Translations under genes and position numbers: made by a program | Shown: positions 37,185 through 48,221 of the stretch, piece by piece | How the letters are laid out: every line of letters starts with the position of its first letter | Position numbering within the stretch: position 1 is the stretch's first letter | Notes under the pieces: generated by a model | Databases searched by the model: none | Told to the model about the DNA's origin: nothing | What the model saw: only the letters and a program-made list of their open reading frames with translations | Assembly: GCF_002288065.1 (NCBI RefSeq) | Contig: NZ_CP016773.1 | Location: 930,001 to 994,000, forward strand | DNA: 64,000 bases | Source: Candidatus Planktophila sulfonica | GTDB taxonomy: Bacteria > Actinomycetota > Actinomycetes > Nanopelagicales > Nanopelagicaceae | Direction of reading: 5' to 3'

Positions 37185-38855
37185 ATGTCGAAAACAACAA
37201 AGAAGACTTCAGGGCTCTCTCAAGATAAGAACTGGTGGCGCCAAGCTGCCATCTACCAGATCTACCCACGCAGCTTCGCTGATTCAAATGGCGACGGCAT
37301 CGGCGATATCAAGGGAATCACTTCACGCATTCCTTACTTGAAGTCGCTCGCTATCGATGCTGTGTGGTTGAGCCCTTTCTATCCATCAGCACTCGCTGAC
37401 GGCGGTTACGACGTTGATGATTATCGCGATGTAGATCCAAAGCTTGGAACGCTTGCCGATTTTGATGAAATGCTCGCAGGACTTCATAAAGAGGGAATTC
37501 GCGTATTCGTAGATATCGTTCCAAACCACTCTTCAAATTTGCACGAATGGTTTAAAGAAGCACTCGCTGCCAAGCCGGGATCAAAGGCGCGCGAGCGTTA
37601 CATCTTCCGCGATGGCAAGGGTGCAAATGGCGAACTCCCACCATCAGACTGGGTTTCACACTTCGCCCCATCTTCATGGACACACGAATCAACATTTGGT
37701 GGAAAGAACAATCAGTGGTTCCTTCACTGGTTCGCACCCGAACAACCAGACTTCAACTGGGAAAATCGTGAAGTTCAGAAAGATTTCCTTAAGACTCTTA
37801 AGTTCTGGTCAGATCGCGGCGTCGACGGATTCCGTATCGACGTTGCACACGGATTGGCGAAAGATCTTTCAGAGCCTTTCCGCAGCATGCCTGTCCACGA
37901 AGGACTCGAACAGCGCGGAAATAAGGGCAAGGGCATCTGGGGCGATCGCAATGAAGTCTTTGCAATCTATAAGGAGTGGCGCAAACTCTTCAATCAATAC
38001 GACCCACCACGCGTTGCAGTAGCTGAAGCATTTGTGCACCCAGAGCGTCTTCCGCTCTACGCAAGCACAAAGACCTTGGGCCAGTGCTTTGATTTCCGCT
38101 TTATTGAAACTCCATTTGAAGCTCACGCATATAAAGTTGCGACGAAAGAAGCGATTGAACTTGCGCAGAAGAATAAATCTTCGTGCACCTGGACACTTTC
38201 AAACCATGACCAGATTCGCCATGCGACCAAGATGGGCCTCAACCCTGCAGTAAATCGTCGTAGCTGGATGCTTTCAAATGGAACTTCACACCCGCTCGAT
38301 AAGGAATCCGGTACAGCCAATGCTCTTGCAGCATCTATTTATATCTTGGGTCTTCCAGGCTCTACCTATATGTATCAGGGCGAAGAACTTGGCCTTCATG
38401 AAGTAACTGATATTCCTGAAAGTGAAATCCAGGATCCTCAGTACCTTCGTAACCTCAAGGTTGATAAGGGTCGCGATGGATGTCGCGTCCCACTGCCTTG
38501 GACTGCATCAGGTTCATCATTTGGTTTCGGTTCTGGTGGAGCTCATTTGCCACAGCCAAAGTGGTTTGCGGATTACGCGGTTGAGGTTGAGGAGAAGGAT
38601 GAAAGCTCACCGCTAGCGATTTATCGCAAAGCTCTTTCGCTACGCAAGGAACTTCAGACGAAAGAAGAGATTAAGTGGCATAAGACCACGGATATCTCGG
38701 TTCTTCACTACTCGCGACCAAATGGTTGGAATGTGATTATCAACTTCCGCGCAGAAAATTACCAAATGCCAAAGGGCGAGCTACTGCTTTCAACTCGCCC
38801 CGTGGTTAATGGAAAAATCCCTGCAGGTACAACTGTTTGGTTTAAGAAGAAGTAA
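37185..38855 (+). CDS. GH13 alpha-glucosidase
   Basis: The enzyme cleaves alpha-linked glucose from maltose-type oligosaccharides in the cytoplasm (no signal peptide). In 556 residues the clan GH-H signature regions are visible: DIVPNH near 110-115, GFRIDVAH with nucleophile Asp219, the acid/base Glu281 in VAVAEAF, and SNHD with Asp342. The start at 37185 is fixed by the TAGAGT box 7 nt upstream. Whether it prefers alpha-1,4 or alpha-1,6 bonds is not certain. It stands alone between TRIC-like and FKBP genes with no sugar transporter nearby. Confidence 0.92.
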   Translation: MSKTTKKTSGLSQDKNWWRQAAIYQIYPRSFADSNGDGIGDIKGITSRIPYLKSLAIDAVWLSPFYPSALADGGYDVDDYRDVDPKLGTLADFDEMLAGLHKEGIRVFVDIVPNHSSNLHEWFKEALAAKPGSKARERYIFRDGKGANGELPPSDWVSHFAPSSWTHESTFGGKNNQWFLHWFAPEQPDFNWENREVQKDFLKTLKFWSDRGVDGFRIDVAHGLAKDLSEPFRSMPVHEGLEQRGNKGKGIWGDRNEVFAIYKEWRKLFNQYDPPRVAVAEAFVHPERLPLYASTKTLGQCFDFRFIETPFEAHAYKVATKEAIELAQKNKSSCTWTLSNHDQIRHATKMGLNPAVNRRSWMLSNGTSHPLDKESGTANALAASIYILGLPGSTYMYQGEELGLHEVTDIPESEIQDPQYLRNLKVDKGRDGCRVPLPWTASGSSFGFGSGGAHLPQPKWFADYAVEVEEKDESSPLAIYRKALSLRKELQTKEEIKWHKTTDISVLHYSRPNGWNVIINFRAENYQMPKGELLLSTRPVVNGKIPAGTTVWFKKK

Positions 38856-38860
38856 CTTCT

Positions 38861-39337
38861 TTATGCAACGCCAATGATGTCGACTGAGAAAATCAAAGTC
38901 TCATTCGGTCCAATTGGCCCTGAACCAGATGCGCCGTAACCCATTGATGGAGGCAAGATAAGTAGGCGACGTCCGCCTGCCTTTGCTCCTGGCAAACCTT
39001 TCTGCCATCCCTCAACAACTTGTGCCAATGGGAATGTTGCAGGCTGTCCGCTCCAAGAAGATTCAATGATCTGTCCTGTTGACCATGCCATAAGTGTGTA
39101 ATGAACAGTCAGCGTTGAAGTAGGAAGAACTTCTGCGCCAGTTCCGACGATGACATCTGAGAAGGTGAGCTCTGCTGGAGGAGTTCCTTCAGGCTTTGAA
39201 ATAGTTGGTGCCTGGCCAGCAACTGCTGAAACTACTGGAAGCACTGTTGAATCTGATCCTGACATTTGTATTCCTCCGAGAATTGTTACTGCGACGAGAG
39301 TGATAGCAAAGATTGCTGCAAGAATTTTGCGGGTCAT
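38861..39337 (-). CDS. FKBP-type peptidyl-prolyl isomerase, exported
   Basis: The 158-residue protein has an N-terminal signal or anchor (about 4-24) without a lipobox Cys, followed by one FKBP domain with typical sites: VHYTLMAW, GWQKGLPGAKAGGRRLL and PPSMGYG. Tyr/Phe/Asp pocket residues are partly changed (the FD pair reads ES). It acts outside the membrane. It lies 4 nt after argG and may be co-transcribed. Confidence 0.87.
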   Translation of the reverse strand: MTRKILAAIFAITLVAVTILGGIQMSGSDSTVLPVVSAVAGQAPTISKPEGTPPAELTFSDVIVGTGAEVLPTSTLTVHYTLMAWSTGQIIESSWSGQPATFPLAQVVEGWQKGLPGAKAGGRRLLILPPSMGYGASGSGPIGPNETLIFSVDIIGVA

Positions 39338-39341
39338 GTTA

Positions 39342-41865
<2,524 letters not shown>

Positions 41866-41872
41866 ATATGTG

Positions 41873-41878
41873 AGTTTA
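41873..41878 (-). promoter_or_regulatory. -10 box of methyltransferase gene
   Basis: TAAACT, 7-nt spacer, GTG. The box coincides with the end of the upstream kinase gene, whose stop codon TAA is its first three bases. Confidence 0.5.
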
Positions 41879-43099
41879 GTCTTTAACGACAGGTAATTCG
41901 ACCACGATTGCAAGGCCACCTAAAGAACTCTTGCGTAGGGAGAATCTTCCGCCGAGCTTTTGAATGACTGCAGACATGATGCTCATTCCCAGCCCAGAGC
42001 CACCGTTTTCACGAGAGCGAGATTTATCAAATCGATTGAGTGAACGAATATCTTCACGGTAAGCGCTTGCGGGTAGCCCCTTGCCGGCATCTTCGATTAT
42101 TAGCTCTGCTGTTTTTCCATGTGTGGTGAGTGAAATGTTTACAGCAACATCGTTATCTGTATGACGAACAATATTTGTAAGAGCGTTTTGAATAAACCTC
42201 GCCATGTAATCGCGTGAAGCTTCAATGGTAATTCTCTGCGAAATTGCCAGCGTCACTTTACGCTCAGGATTTAAAGTGATGAAATCAGTGCCATGGGAGT
42301 TCAGGATCTCGCTCAGGTCAATCTTTTCAATATCTCGAGCCCCGCTCTCCCCCAGTTCTGCAAGGAGCAGTAGATCTTGAACCAGAGTCTCCATACGCTG
42401 AATCTCGTTACCTACGCGATTAAATGCACGTTCCTTATCTGAATCTTCCTTTAGCTGATTCTTGCTGAGCATTTCAACATATCCCTTAATCACCGTCAAA
42501 GGAGTTCGAAGCTCGTGGGATGCATCTCCTAAGAACTCTTGCATGCGCGCAAGGGAGGCTGTCTCATCGCGACGATTGATTCGCCTGAAATAAAAGAAGA
42601 GGAGGAGCGCGGCCAATGTGTCGATGACAAAGGTGAAGGCTGCAAGTGATTGAAGATTTGAGCGGAAGTTCGAATCTAAATCATCAGTTGAGCGCGCAAT
42701 GATGATGAAATCGCCACCTTCAACGAGAACAGATCTAAATCGATAGGGAGCACTTCCAGGAATTCGAACTGGCACCATCGATGCACGCTCTACAGTTGGA
42801 AAATCGGGAGCACCTAAGTAATTAAGAGATGACTCATGAATGAGCGTCTCATCCCCTTCGTGAGTTAAAAAGCTGAGGGTGATATCTAATCCAGATTGCT
42901 CAATAGCAAAGAGGGCAGCACCAACAGGTTGTGTGGGATTCTCGAATGCGGATTGAGCAACAAAATTAAGAGTGCGATCGACCTTATCAATCTCAGCTCC
43001 TTGCGAATGCAGGACTGAGAAGCCTCCGACTCCGACAGTAATTAAAGTAAGCAGTAGAACGGTGACGATACTGATGCGCGAAGATGAGGAAAATTTCAC
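41876..43099 (-). CDS. Sensor histidine kinase of PhoP-like pair
   Basis: The 407-residue kinase has two membrane helices (about 10-30 and 153-173), an external sensor domain of about 120 residues of no recognised fold, a HisKA domain with phosphoacceptor His195 (GDASHELRTP), and HATPase_c with N, D-x-G (DAGKGL) and G-x-G boxes. No HAMP domain is obvious between TM2 and HisKA. It overlaps its regulator's stop codon by 4 nt (ATGA), a standard coupling. Confidence 0.9.
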   Translation of the reverse strand: MKFSSSSRISIVTVLLLTLITVGVGGFSVLHSQGAEIDKVDRTLNFVAQSAFENPTQPVGAALFAIEQSGLDITLSFLTHEGDETLIHESSLNYLGAPDFPTVERASMVPVRIPGSAPYRFRSVLVEGGDFIIIARSTDDLDSNFRSNLQSLAAFTFVIDTLAALLLFFYFRRINRRDETASLARMQEFLGDASHELRTPLTVIKGYVEMLSKNQLKEDSDKERAFNRVGNEIQRMETLVQDLLLLAELGESGARDIEKIDLSEILNSHGTDFITLNPERKVTLAISQRITIEASRDYMARFIQNALTNIVRHTDNDVAVNISLTTHGKTAELIIEDAGKGLPASAYREDIRSLNRFDKSRSRENGGSGLGMSIMSAVIQKLGGRFSLRKSSLGGLAIVVELPVVKD

Positions 43100-43782
43100 T
43101 TCTTCTCCGCTTGAAGCTGAAAGCCAACTCCTCTGACAGTTCGGATGCCTTCAAAGCCATCTCTATGCAACTTCTTGCGAAGGTAAGAAATATAGGTATC
43201 AACCACGGTGCTCTCGGACTCGAAGGTAATTCCCCAGACTTCGTCTAGCAGATAGGTCTTGCTCAATACGCGACCTTTACTTTCGAGAAGAACATGGAGC
43301 AATCTAAATTCAGTGGGTGAAAGATCGACAACTTCATCATTGAAAGTGACCTGATGCGAATCGCTATCCAGAGATATTGGACCGCAAGAAAGACTTGCAG
43401 AAGTAGCCACAGTGAATTGCGATCGGCGCAGAATCGCTTTGATGCGAAGAACGAGCTCTTCGAGGCCAAATGGTTTGGTCACGTAATCGTCGGCACCTAG
43501 CGTCAGCCCGCGAGTGATATCTGCGCGATCGCCACGTGCGCTCAACATCAGCGCTGGAGTGTTATCGCCATTGCTGCGGATTCGCTCAACAAATTCAAAT
43601 CCATCCATCATCGGCATATTGATATCGACAATGAGCAGATCGGGCTTTGTCGTCCGAAGAAGGGTCTGCGCGACCATTGCATCAGGTGCGGTCACGGTCT
43701 CAAAACCAGCCAACTTGAGAGCATCGCCCAATAAATCACGGACTCCTGCTTCATCATCGATCACCATAATTAATTGGCTCAT
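43096..43782 (-). CDS. OmpR-family response regulator, PhoP-like
   Basis: The 228-residue regulator has a receiver domain with phosphoacceptor Asp53 (LIVDINMPMMD), Lys103 region DDYVTKPF, and a winged-helix DNA-binding domain with LSPTEFRLLHVLLESKGRVLSK and VDTYISYLRKKL. The latter stretch and PALMLSARGDR resemble the mycobacterial PhoP. The start at 43782 has AAGG 7 nt upstream and gives the normal N-terminus MSQLIMVIDDE. A direct-repeat site of the type PhoP binds lies in the divergent intergenic region at 43855-43872. Confidence 0.88.
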   Translation of the reverse strand: MSQLIMVIDDEAGVRDLLGDALKLAGFETVTAPDAMVAQTLLRTTKPDLLIVDINMPMMDGFEFVERIRSNGDNTPALMLSARGDRADITRGLTLGADDYVTKPFGLEELVLRIKAILRRSQFTVATSASLSCGPISLDSDSHQVTFNDEVVDLSPTEFRLLHVLLESKGRVLSKTYLLDEVWGITFESESTVVDTYISYLRKKLHRDGFEGIRTVRGVGFQLQAEKK

Positions 43783-43854
43783 GCCCCAACCTTGCCATGT
43801 ACAACGCTCAATTGCCACCGTCTTTCAACTTCGCACACGGAGCCACGAGGAGTT

Positions 43855-43872
43855 TCACAGAATATTCACACG
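43855..43872. promoter_or_regulatory. PhoP-type direct repeat in divergent promoter region
   Basis: TCACAGA and TCACACG start 11 nt apart with a 4-nt ATAT spacer. This is the spacing and half-site of the mycobacterial PhoP motif (TCACAGC-N4-TCACAGC). It lies between the response regulator gene and the plus-strand gene at 43895, 11 nt before the latter's -10. Confidence 0.45.
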
Positions 43873-43882
43873 TCATAAGAAT

Positions 43883-43888
43883 TACTAT
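43883..43888 (+). promoter_or_regulatory. -10 box of small secreted protein gene
   Basis: TACTAT, spacer TGGCAC, ATG. Confidence 0.6.
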
Positions 43889-43894
43889 TGGCAC

Positions 43895-44353
43895 ATGAGA
43901 AGAAGCCACCGACAGGCAACTATTGCCCTTTCAGTCGCGCTCTTTTCTCTCGCTCTCACTCCATCACACGCTGATGTAACTCCTGCTCCGACTCCTTCTC
44001 CAACTGCAACTTCTTTTAAGGCACTTCAGGAGCAATACAAGAAAGATCGCGAAGCTTTTATTCAAGCAGTCAAAAACCGCGAACAACGTATTCGTGAAAT
44101 TAACTCTGCATTTAAAGCGTCAGTAGATAAGGCAACGTACGAGGCAAAGACTTTGATGGCGACTGCAACGACTCCAGATCAGAAGAACGCTATTTCTGCA
44201 CAACGTCGAAGCGCTGTTGCTGCAGCAATTGTTGCTCGTGAAAGTGCAGTCGCCGCTCTTGGTTCACTGCCAACGCCGCCTACCGAACCTGTTCGACCAA
44301 CAAAGATGGCTGCACCTGGCATGAGTGATCAGAAGGCAAAGCCAAAGCGTTAA
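43895..44353 (+). CDS. Small secreted helical protein, unknown function
   Basis: The 152-residue product has a signal peptide (about 1-27, ending SHADV), a Pro/Thr-rich linker (about 28-42), a long charged alpha-helical segment (about 44-125, e.g. KALQEQYKKDREAFIQAVKNRE, probably a coiled coil), and a Pro-rich basic tail. I do not recognise the family. The ATG follows the TACTAT box by 6 nt. It is divergent from a PhoP-like regulator and may be its target. Its 3' end abuts the convergent hibernation-factor gene. Confidence 0.7.
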   Translation: MRRSHRQATIALSVALFSLALTPSHADVTPAPTPSPTATSFKALQEQYKKDREAFIQAVKNREQRIREINSAFKASVDKATYEAKTLMATATTPDQKNAISAQRRSAVAAAIVARESAVAALGSLPTPPTEPVRPTKMAAPGMSDQKAKPKR

Positions 44354-44725
44354 TTAGTCGCTTAAATCCACTTTCATAGTTCGCAGAGTCTGTCGATCAT
44401 GGCTCTTATCTTTCTCATGAATTCGACGAATTTGAAGTTCAATACTCTTTATCGCATCATCGAATGCAGCAACATCATTGAAACCCAATGACTCGGCTCG
44501 AAGCAAAGGCCCTGAACCATGCGATGTAATAACGACTTTGTGGGAATTCTTACCTTGTCGAGGATTCGCCTCGTGGGTAACTTCTACTTCAATGCGATCA
44601 ATAACGACGCTAAAGCGTTCCATTGAATGAAGTTTCTCTTCTGCTATCTCTTTGAAGTCTGATGCGAGTTCTGCATGTCGAGTATGGATTATGATTTTCA
44701 CATCTCCAACAATGTCACTCGGCAA
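44354..44725 (-). CDS. hpf: Short ribosome hibernation promoting factor (HPF/YfiA)
   Basis: HPF binds in the 30S decoding channel and inactivates ribosomes under starvation. The 123-residue protein has the N-terminal HPF fold (IIHTRHAELASDFKEIAEEKL, a central IEVEVTHEANP and the LRAESLGFNDVAAFDDAIK stretch), and ends in a short basic tail. The C-terminal dimerisation domain of the long form usual in actinobacteria is missing. The start is a TTG at 44725; an internal GTG at 44701 would begin exactly at the family's first strand and is a credible alternative. Confidence 0.82.
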   Translation of the reverse strand: MPSDIVGDVKIIIHTRHAELASDFKEIAEEKLHSMERFSVVIDRIEVEVTHEANPRQGKNSHKVVITSHGSGPLLRAESLGFNDVAAFDDAIKSIELQIRRIHEKDKSHDRQTLRTMKVDLSD

Positions 44726-44751
44726 GTGAAAATGTAAGGGGGAAGAAAAAA

Positions 44752-45135
44752 TTAATTAAGTGGCAAGAGATAAACAATGAGTGTCAGTACTGCGGCCAGA
44801 GCCAGCGACTGAACGAGGATGGTGAAAGCGGTTTTGCGGTCAGCTGCCAGAGCGGCCTTATCGGCTACGCGAGAGATTTTTCCTAGGCGCCCAAAGTTAA
44901 ATGTGCCCATAAAGCCATACGCCAGACAGAAGCGCTTACGTGATTGAACGAAGCCGATGGAGAAGACGGTGAGCGGAAGGAAAATTCCTAAACGAATTGC
45001 GGGCGCTGCATCTGTTGTAATAAACCCAGCGAGAGCACTCACGCTGAGAAAGAGTCCGATCAGTGCAACGACTTGGCGTTGGCGAACTTCAGCCTTACCA
45101 ATATTGCAAGAACCTGCAACGTATTGATCGCTCAT
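44752..45135 (-). CDS. Small integral membrane protein with CNIG motif, unknown function
   Basis: The 127-residue protein has an N-terminal YVAGSCNIGKAEVRQRQ segment (a C-N-I-G-x-A-E-x-x-x-R motif I have seen in uncharacterised actinobacterial membrane proteins) and about four membrane helices, with a conserved-looking cytoplasmic loop containing RKRFCLAYGFMGTFNFG. Its ATG starts immediately after the stop codon of the 48-aa gene upstream, so both are likely translated together. No function is assigned. Confidence 0.65.
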   Translation of the reverse strand: MSDQYVAGSCNIGKAEVRQRQVVALIGLFLSVSALAGFITTDAAPAIRLGIFLPLTVFSIGFVQSRKRFCLAYGFMGTFNFGRLGKISRVADKAALAADRKTAFTILVQSLALAAVLTLIVYLLPLN

Positions 45136-45282
45136 TTATGCATCTTCGAATTCATCTTCATCAACCCAAGCATCGGTAGATGTGTCATCTTGCTTCTCAA
45201 CCCATGAGAGAAAAGAGCCGACAGCACGAAATGCCAGAATCGCAACGGTTACCGCTGCGATGAGTCGTCGAAGTGCCTTCAT
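45136..45282 (-). CDS. 48-residue membrane miniprotein with acidic tail
   Basis: The predicted product starts with ATG at 45282: a short basic N-terminus (KALRRLIAA), one membrane helix (about 8-28), then a very acidic C-terminus (about 31-48) with Asp/Glu clusters. Support: TATTTT box 7 nt before the ATG, TAA directly abutting the next ATG, and a sensible signal-anchor topology. It is too short for most automatic calls. Function unknown; it may assist the membrane protein encoded next. Confidence 0.55.
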   Translation of the reverse strand: MKALRRLIAAVTVAILAFRAVGSFLSWVEKQDDTSTDAWVDEDEFEDA

Positions 45283-45321
45283 GAGGATAAAAATACTCCT
45301 CTTTAAGGATAAGCGCCTCTT

Positions 45322-46389
45322 TTACGCCTTAGAAAGAGCGGTGTCGATATCTCGCCACAAATCTTCAACATGTTCGCATCCAACAGAGAGGCGGATGAGA
45401 TTTTCAGGAACGCTGTCGCTTTCAAGTGCCCAACGGCGACGACGTTCCCATGTGGTCTCAACTCCCCCAAGGCTTGTCGCATTGGTGATGATGGATGCAC
45501 CATCGCATACGCGTTCAGCTGCAGCAGCATCTCCAGTGATCTCGAAGGAGACGATTGCGCCGAAGCCTGGATAACGAACATTGGTAACAGAGTTATGTCC
45601 TGCCAATTTCTTGGCTAATTCTGCGGCGCTCTTCTGTGCCTGTTCAAAGCGAAGTGGGAATGTGCGAATGCCTCGGAGGCCGAGCCATGATTCAAATGGA
45701 CCAGGGATAGCGCCGTATGAGACTCGTGCATCTTGCAGACGAGCATGCAGCGCTGAGTCCTTCACTGAAAGTGAGCCAAGGATGACATCGCTATGGCCAG
45801 CTAAATACTTTGTTACTGAATGCATCACGATATCTGCACCGAAGGTAAGTGGTTTCTGATTAAGCGGGGTAGCGAAAGTGTTATCGAATCCAACGCCCAT
45901 ATTGCGCTTCTTTGCTTCGCCAATAATGACTGAAACTTCAGCGATACCAAGGCCAGGGTTTGTTGGAGATTCAACCCATAAGAAAGCTGCGCCTTGCAAT
46001 TGCGCAATAACTTCCTTTGTATCGGTGATATCTACGAAGCGAACTTCAAGTCGTCCTTCTGCGTGATAACGCTTGAGCAGAGCCATCGTTCCGCTGTAAC
46101 CCTCGTGGGATGCAACAACGGGCGCACCGTGAGGCAGAAGTGAGAATGCAGCAGTGATTGCAGCCATTCCAGAAGAGAAGAGCAGGGTTGATGTGGCTTC
46201 TTCGAGGGCGCTGATCGCTTCTTCAAGAGGCTGCCAGGTTTCATTGCCTGTACGTCCGTAATTGATTGGGCCACCAGCAACAAATGTTGAATTGAGCGAA
46301 ATCGGAACATTGATACCTTCACCGGCTTCATGGCCTGGGCGACCCGATGAAATAGCAAGGGTCTCGGGATGAAGGTTCTCGTTGCTCAT
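45322..46389 (-). CDS. metB: Cystathionine gamma-synthase/lyase (Cys/Met metabolism PLP enzyme)
   Basis: The enzyme belongs to the Cys_Met_Meta_PP family and most likely condenses an O-acylated homoserine with cysteine. The 355-residue product carries the PLP lysine Lys194 in MHSVTKYLAGHSD, the substrate loop NYGRTGNETW in place of YSRxxNPT, and the C-terminal GGVETTWERRRRW, seen in short actinobacterial members. The ATG at 46389 is set by TACTCT 6 nt upstream. Downstream of the PatB-like lyase; together they would convert O-acylhomoserine via cystathionine to homocysteine. Confidence 0.85.
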   Translation of the reverse strand: MSNENLHPETLAISSGRPGHEAGEGINVPISLNSTFVAGGPINYGRTGNETWQPLEEAISALEEATSTLLFSSGMAAITAAFSLLPHGAPVVASHEGYSGTMALLKRYHAEGRLEVRFVDITDTKEVIAQLQGAAFLWVESPTNPGLGIAEVSVIIGEAKKRNMGVGFDNTFATPLNQKPLTFGADIVMHSVTKYLAGHSDVILGSLSVKDSALHARLQDARVSYGAIPGPFESWLGLRGIRTFPLRFEQAQKSAAELAKKLAGHNSVTNVRYPGFGAIVSFEITGDAAAAERVCDGASIITNATSLGGVETTWERRRRWALESDSVPENLIRLSVGCEHVEDLWRDIDTALSKA

Positions 46390-46395
46390 TGGATA

Positions 46396-46401
46396 AGAGT
46401 A
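46396..46401 (-). promoter_or_regulatory. -10 box of metB-like gene
   Basis: TACTCT, spacer TATCCA, ATG; it lies just before the PatB gene end. Confidence 0.55.
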
Positions 46402-46405
46402 ATCG

Positions 46406-47569
46406 TTAGCGTAGAACTGTGGCGAGGCGATTGAAGGCCTCTTCAAGAATTTCAGGGCTTGTTGCAAAGTTGAGGCGCACAAATTGCGTTGCTTGTGAGC
46501 CGAAACGATGGCCAGGAACAAAGGCGACCTTCGCTTTTTCAAGCAAAACACTTGATGGATCTTCTCCTAAATTGAATGAGGTGAGATCAAGCCACGCCAA
46601 ATATGAGCAATGCGGGATCAGATAACCAACTCCGGGAGTCTTCTCTGCGATCAGTTGGGAAACCAAATTTCTGTTGTGATCTAGTTGAACCATGAGTTCG
46701 TTGAGCCACGGCTCGCCTTTTTCGAAGGCGGTCACTGTGGCAAATGCTCCAAGTAGGGAGGCTCTGTAATGGGTTGCCGGCGCGATCCCATTAAGAAGCT
46801 CATGCAGCTTCTCATTATCGGTAACGATGATTGCGCACTTAAGGCCGGCAATATTCCAACCCTTGCTCGCTGCGGTGATCGTGATTCCGACTTCGCGCGC
46901 ATTGTCAGATACAGCCAGGAACGGTGTGAATGTCTGTTCAGCGAATGTCAGTGGTGCATGAATTTCATCGCTCAGGACGAAGACGTTGTGTTTCTTAGCT
47001 AAGTCTGCGAGTCGAGATAGTTCTTCCTTCGTATATACGCGGCCGAGAGGATTGTGGGGGTTACTGATCAGGTGCACCTTGATCCCAGATGCGTATGCCT
47101 TTTCGATTCCATCCCAGTCAAGAATCCAATGGCTTCCATTAACTTCTGCATCAGATTGAGTCAAAGGCACATCAACTTCTACTAGATGCGTCTCTTGAGA
47201 CCATGTCCAAAAATTTGGATAGACGGGTTGATTAATTAAAATCTTATCGCCAGGTTTTGTAATTACTCGAAGTGCTTCAACAACACCAACGCCGACATCG
47301 GCAGCAATGCGAACTTGAAGCGGATCAACTGTCCAACCCCAGCGACGCTTCGCAAATCCTGCAAATGCTAGGCCCATTTCCGGAATCGATCCAAGATAAC
47401 CTAAATCAGAATGATCGATCATCTCGCGAAGAGTTTGGCGAATTGGATCCGCTACGGGGAAATCCATTTCAGCAACAGGAAGCGGAAGGATTTCCTTGGG
47501 AAAGGCCCGCCATTTCTCGCTGCGATGTGTCTGTAATTCAGCGAGATCAAGGGCCTTGAGGTGATGCAT
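46406..47569 (-). CDS. patB: PatB/MalY-type cystathionine beta-lyase
   Basis: This is a class I/II aminotransferase-fold C-S lyase that makes homocysteine from cystathionine. In 387 residues it has the MalY-like N-terminus (PLPVAEMDFPVADPIRQ), NPHNPLGRVYT, DEIHAPL and the PLP Lys236 in TAASKGWNIAG. CATACT lies 6 nt before the ATG. It is 16 nt upstream of metB, suggesting a two-step transsulfuration unit. Confidence 0.87.
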   Translation of the reverse strand: MHHLKALDLAELQTHRSEKWRAFPKEILPLPVAEMDFPVADPIRQTLREMIDHSDLGYLGSIPEMGLAFAGFAKRRWGWTVDPLQVRIAADVGVGVVEALRVITKPGDKILINQPVYPNFWTWSQETHLVEVDVPLTQSDAEVNGSHWILDWDGIEKAYASGIKVHLISNPHNPLGRVYTKEELSRLADLAKKHNVFVLSDEIHAPLTFAEQTFTPFLAVSDNAREVGITITAASKGWNIAGLKCAIIVTDNEKLHELLNGIAPATHYRASLLGAFATVTAFEKGEPWLNELMVQLDHNRNLVSQLIAEKTPGVGYLIPHCSYLAWLDLTSFNLGEDPSSVLLEKAKVAFVPGHRFGSQATQFVRLNFATSPEILEEAFNRLATVLR

Positions 47570-47591
47570 GGACTTAGTATGTCACTGCGAA

Positions 47592-47597
47592 TAAAGT
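47592..47597 (+). promoter_or_regulatory. -10 box of leaderless alkA-like gene
   Basis: TAAAGT, spacer TAATCC, ATG. Confidence 0.55.
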
Positions 47598-47603
47598 TAA
47601 TCC

Positions 47604-48221
47604 ATGATCTCCGAGTCGCAAATGAAGAAGATTGTGCGCGACTTAGCAGCACGTGATGCACGACTCGCCAAAGTGATTGAGGCACATCCTTTATGCACGT
47701 TAGGCAGAAACCCCAAGCCAGTCACCCACTTTGAATCTCTTGTTGAGTCAGTTATTTCACAACAATTAGCAGTAAAGGCTGCCGACACTATCTATGGCCG
47801 AGTAAAGGGTTTAGCTAAAGGTCGCATGGTTCCTGGTCGTATAGCCGAAATATCAGAGATAGATATGCGAGCAGCAGGGGTATCGGGTGCAAAGTTTAAA
47901 ACTATCCAAGGTCTTGCCGATGCTGCACTTTCAAAGAGAATTAATATCAATAAGTTGCACGAAATTGAAGATGATCAATTCGTCTTTGATCAACTGACTT
48001 CGCTTTGGGGTATCGGACCATGGACTGTCGATATGTTTATGATGCATCAACTCAGCCGATTAGATATTTGGCCAACCGGCGACTTAGGCGTGCGTCGCGG
48101 CTGGGAGAGGATGTATTCGCTGAAGGAAGAGATTGAACCCAAAGCACTTGAAAAGAAGGGCGAGAAATTCCGCCCCTATCGAAGCGTTGTGGCGTGGTAC
48201 TGCTGGAGAGCGATTAGTTAG
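47604..48221 (+). CDS. DNA-3-methyladenine glycosylase II-like (HhH-GPD)
   Basis: The enzyme removes alkylated bases from DNA. The 205-residue protein has the helix-hairpin-helix LWGIGPWTVDMF (GIGPWT at 136-141) and the catalytic Asp160 in IWPTGDLGVRRGW, as in AlkA-type glycosylases without the N-terminal AlkA domain. It converges on msrA with an 8-nt overlap. Confidence 0.9.
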   Translation: MISESQMKKIVRDLAARDARLAKVIEAHPLCTLGRNPKPVTHFESLVESVISQQLAVKAADTIYGRVKGLAKGRMVPGRIAEISEIDMRAAGVSGAKFKTIQGLADAALSKRININKLHEIEDDQFVFDQLTSLWGIGPWTVDMFMMHQLSRLDIWPTGDLGVRRGWERMYSLKEEIEPKALEKKGEKFRPYRSVVAWYCWRAIS

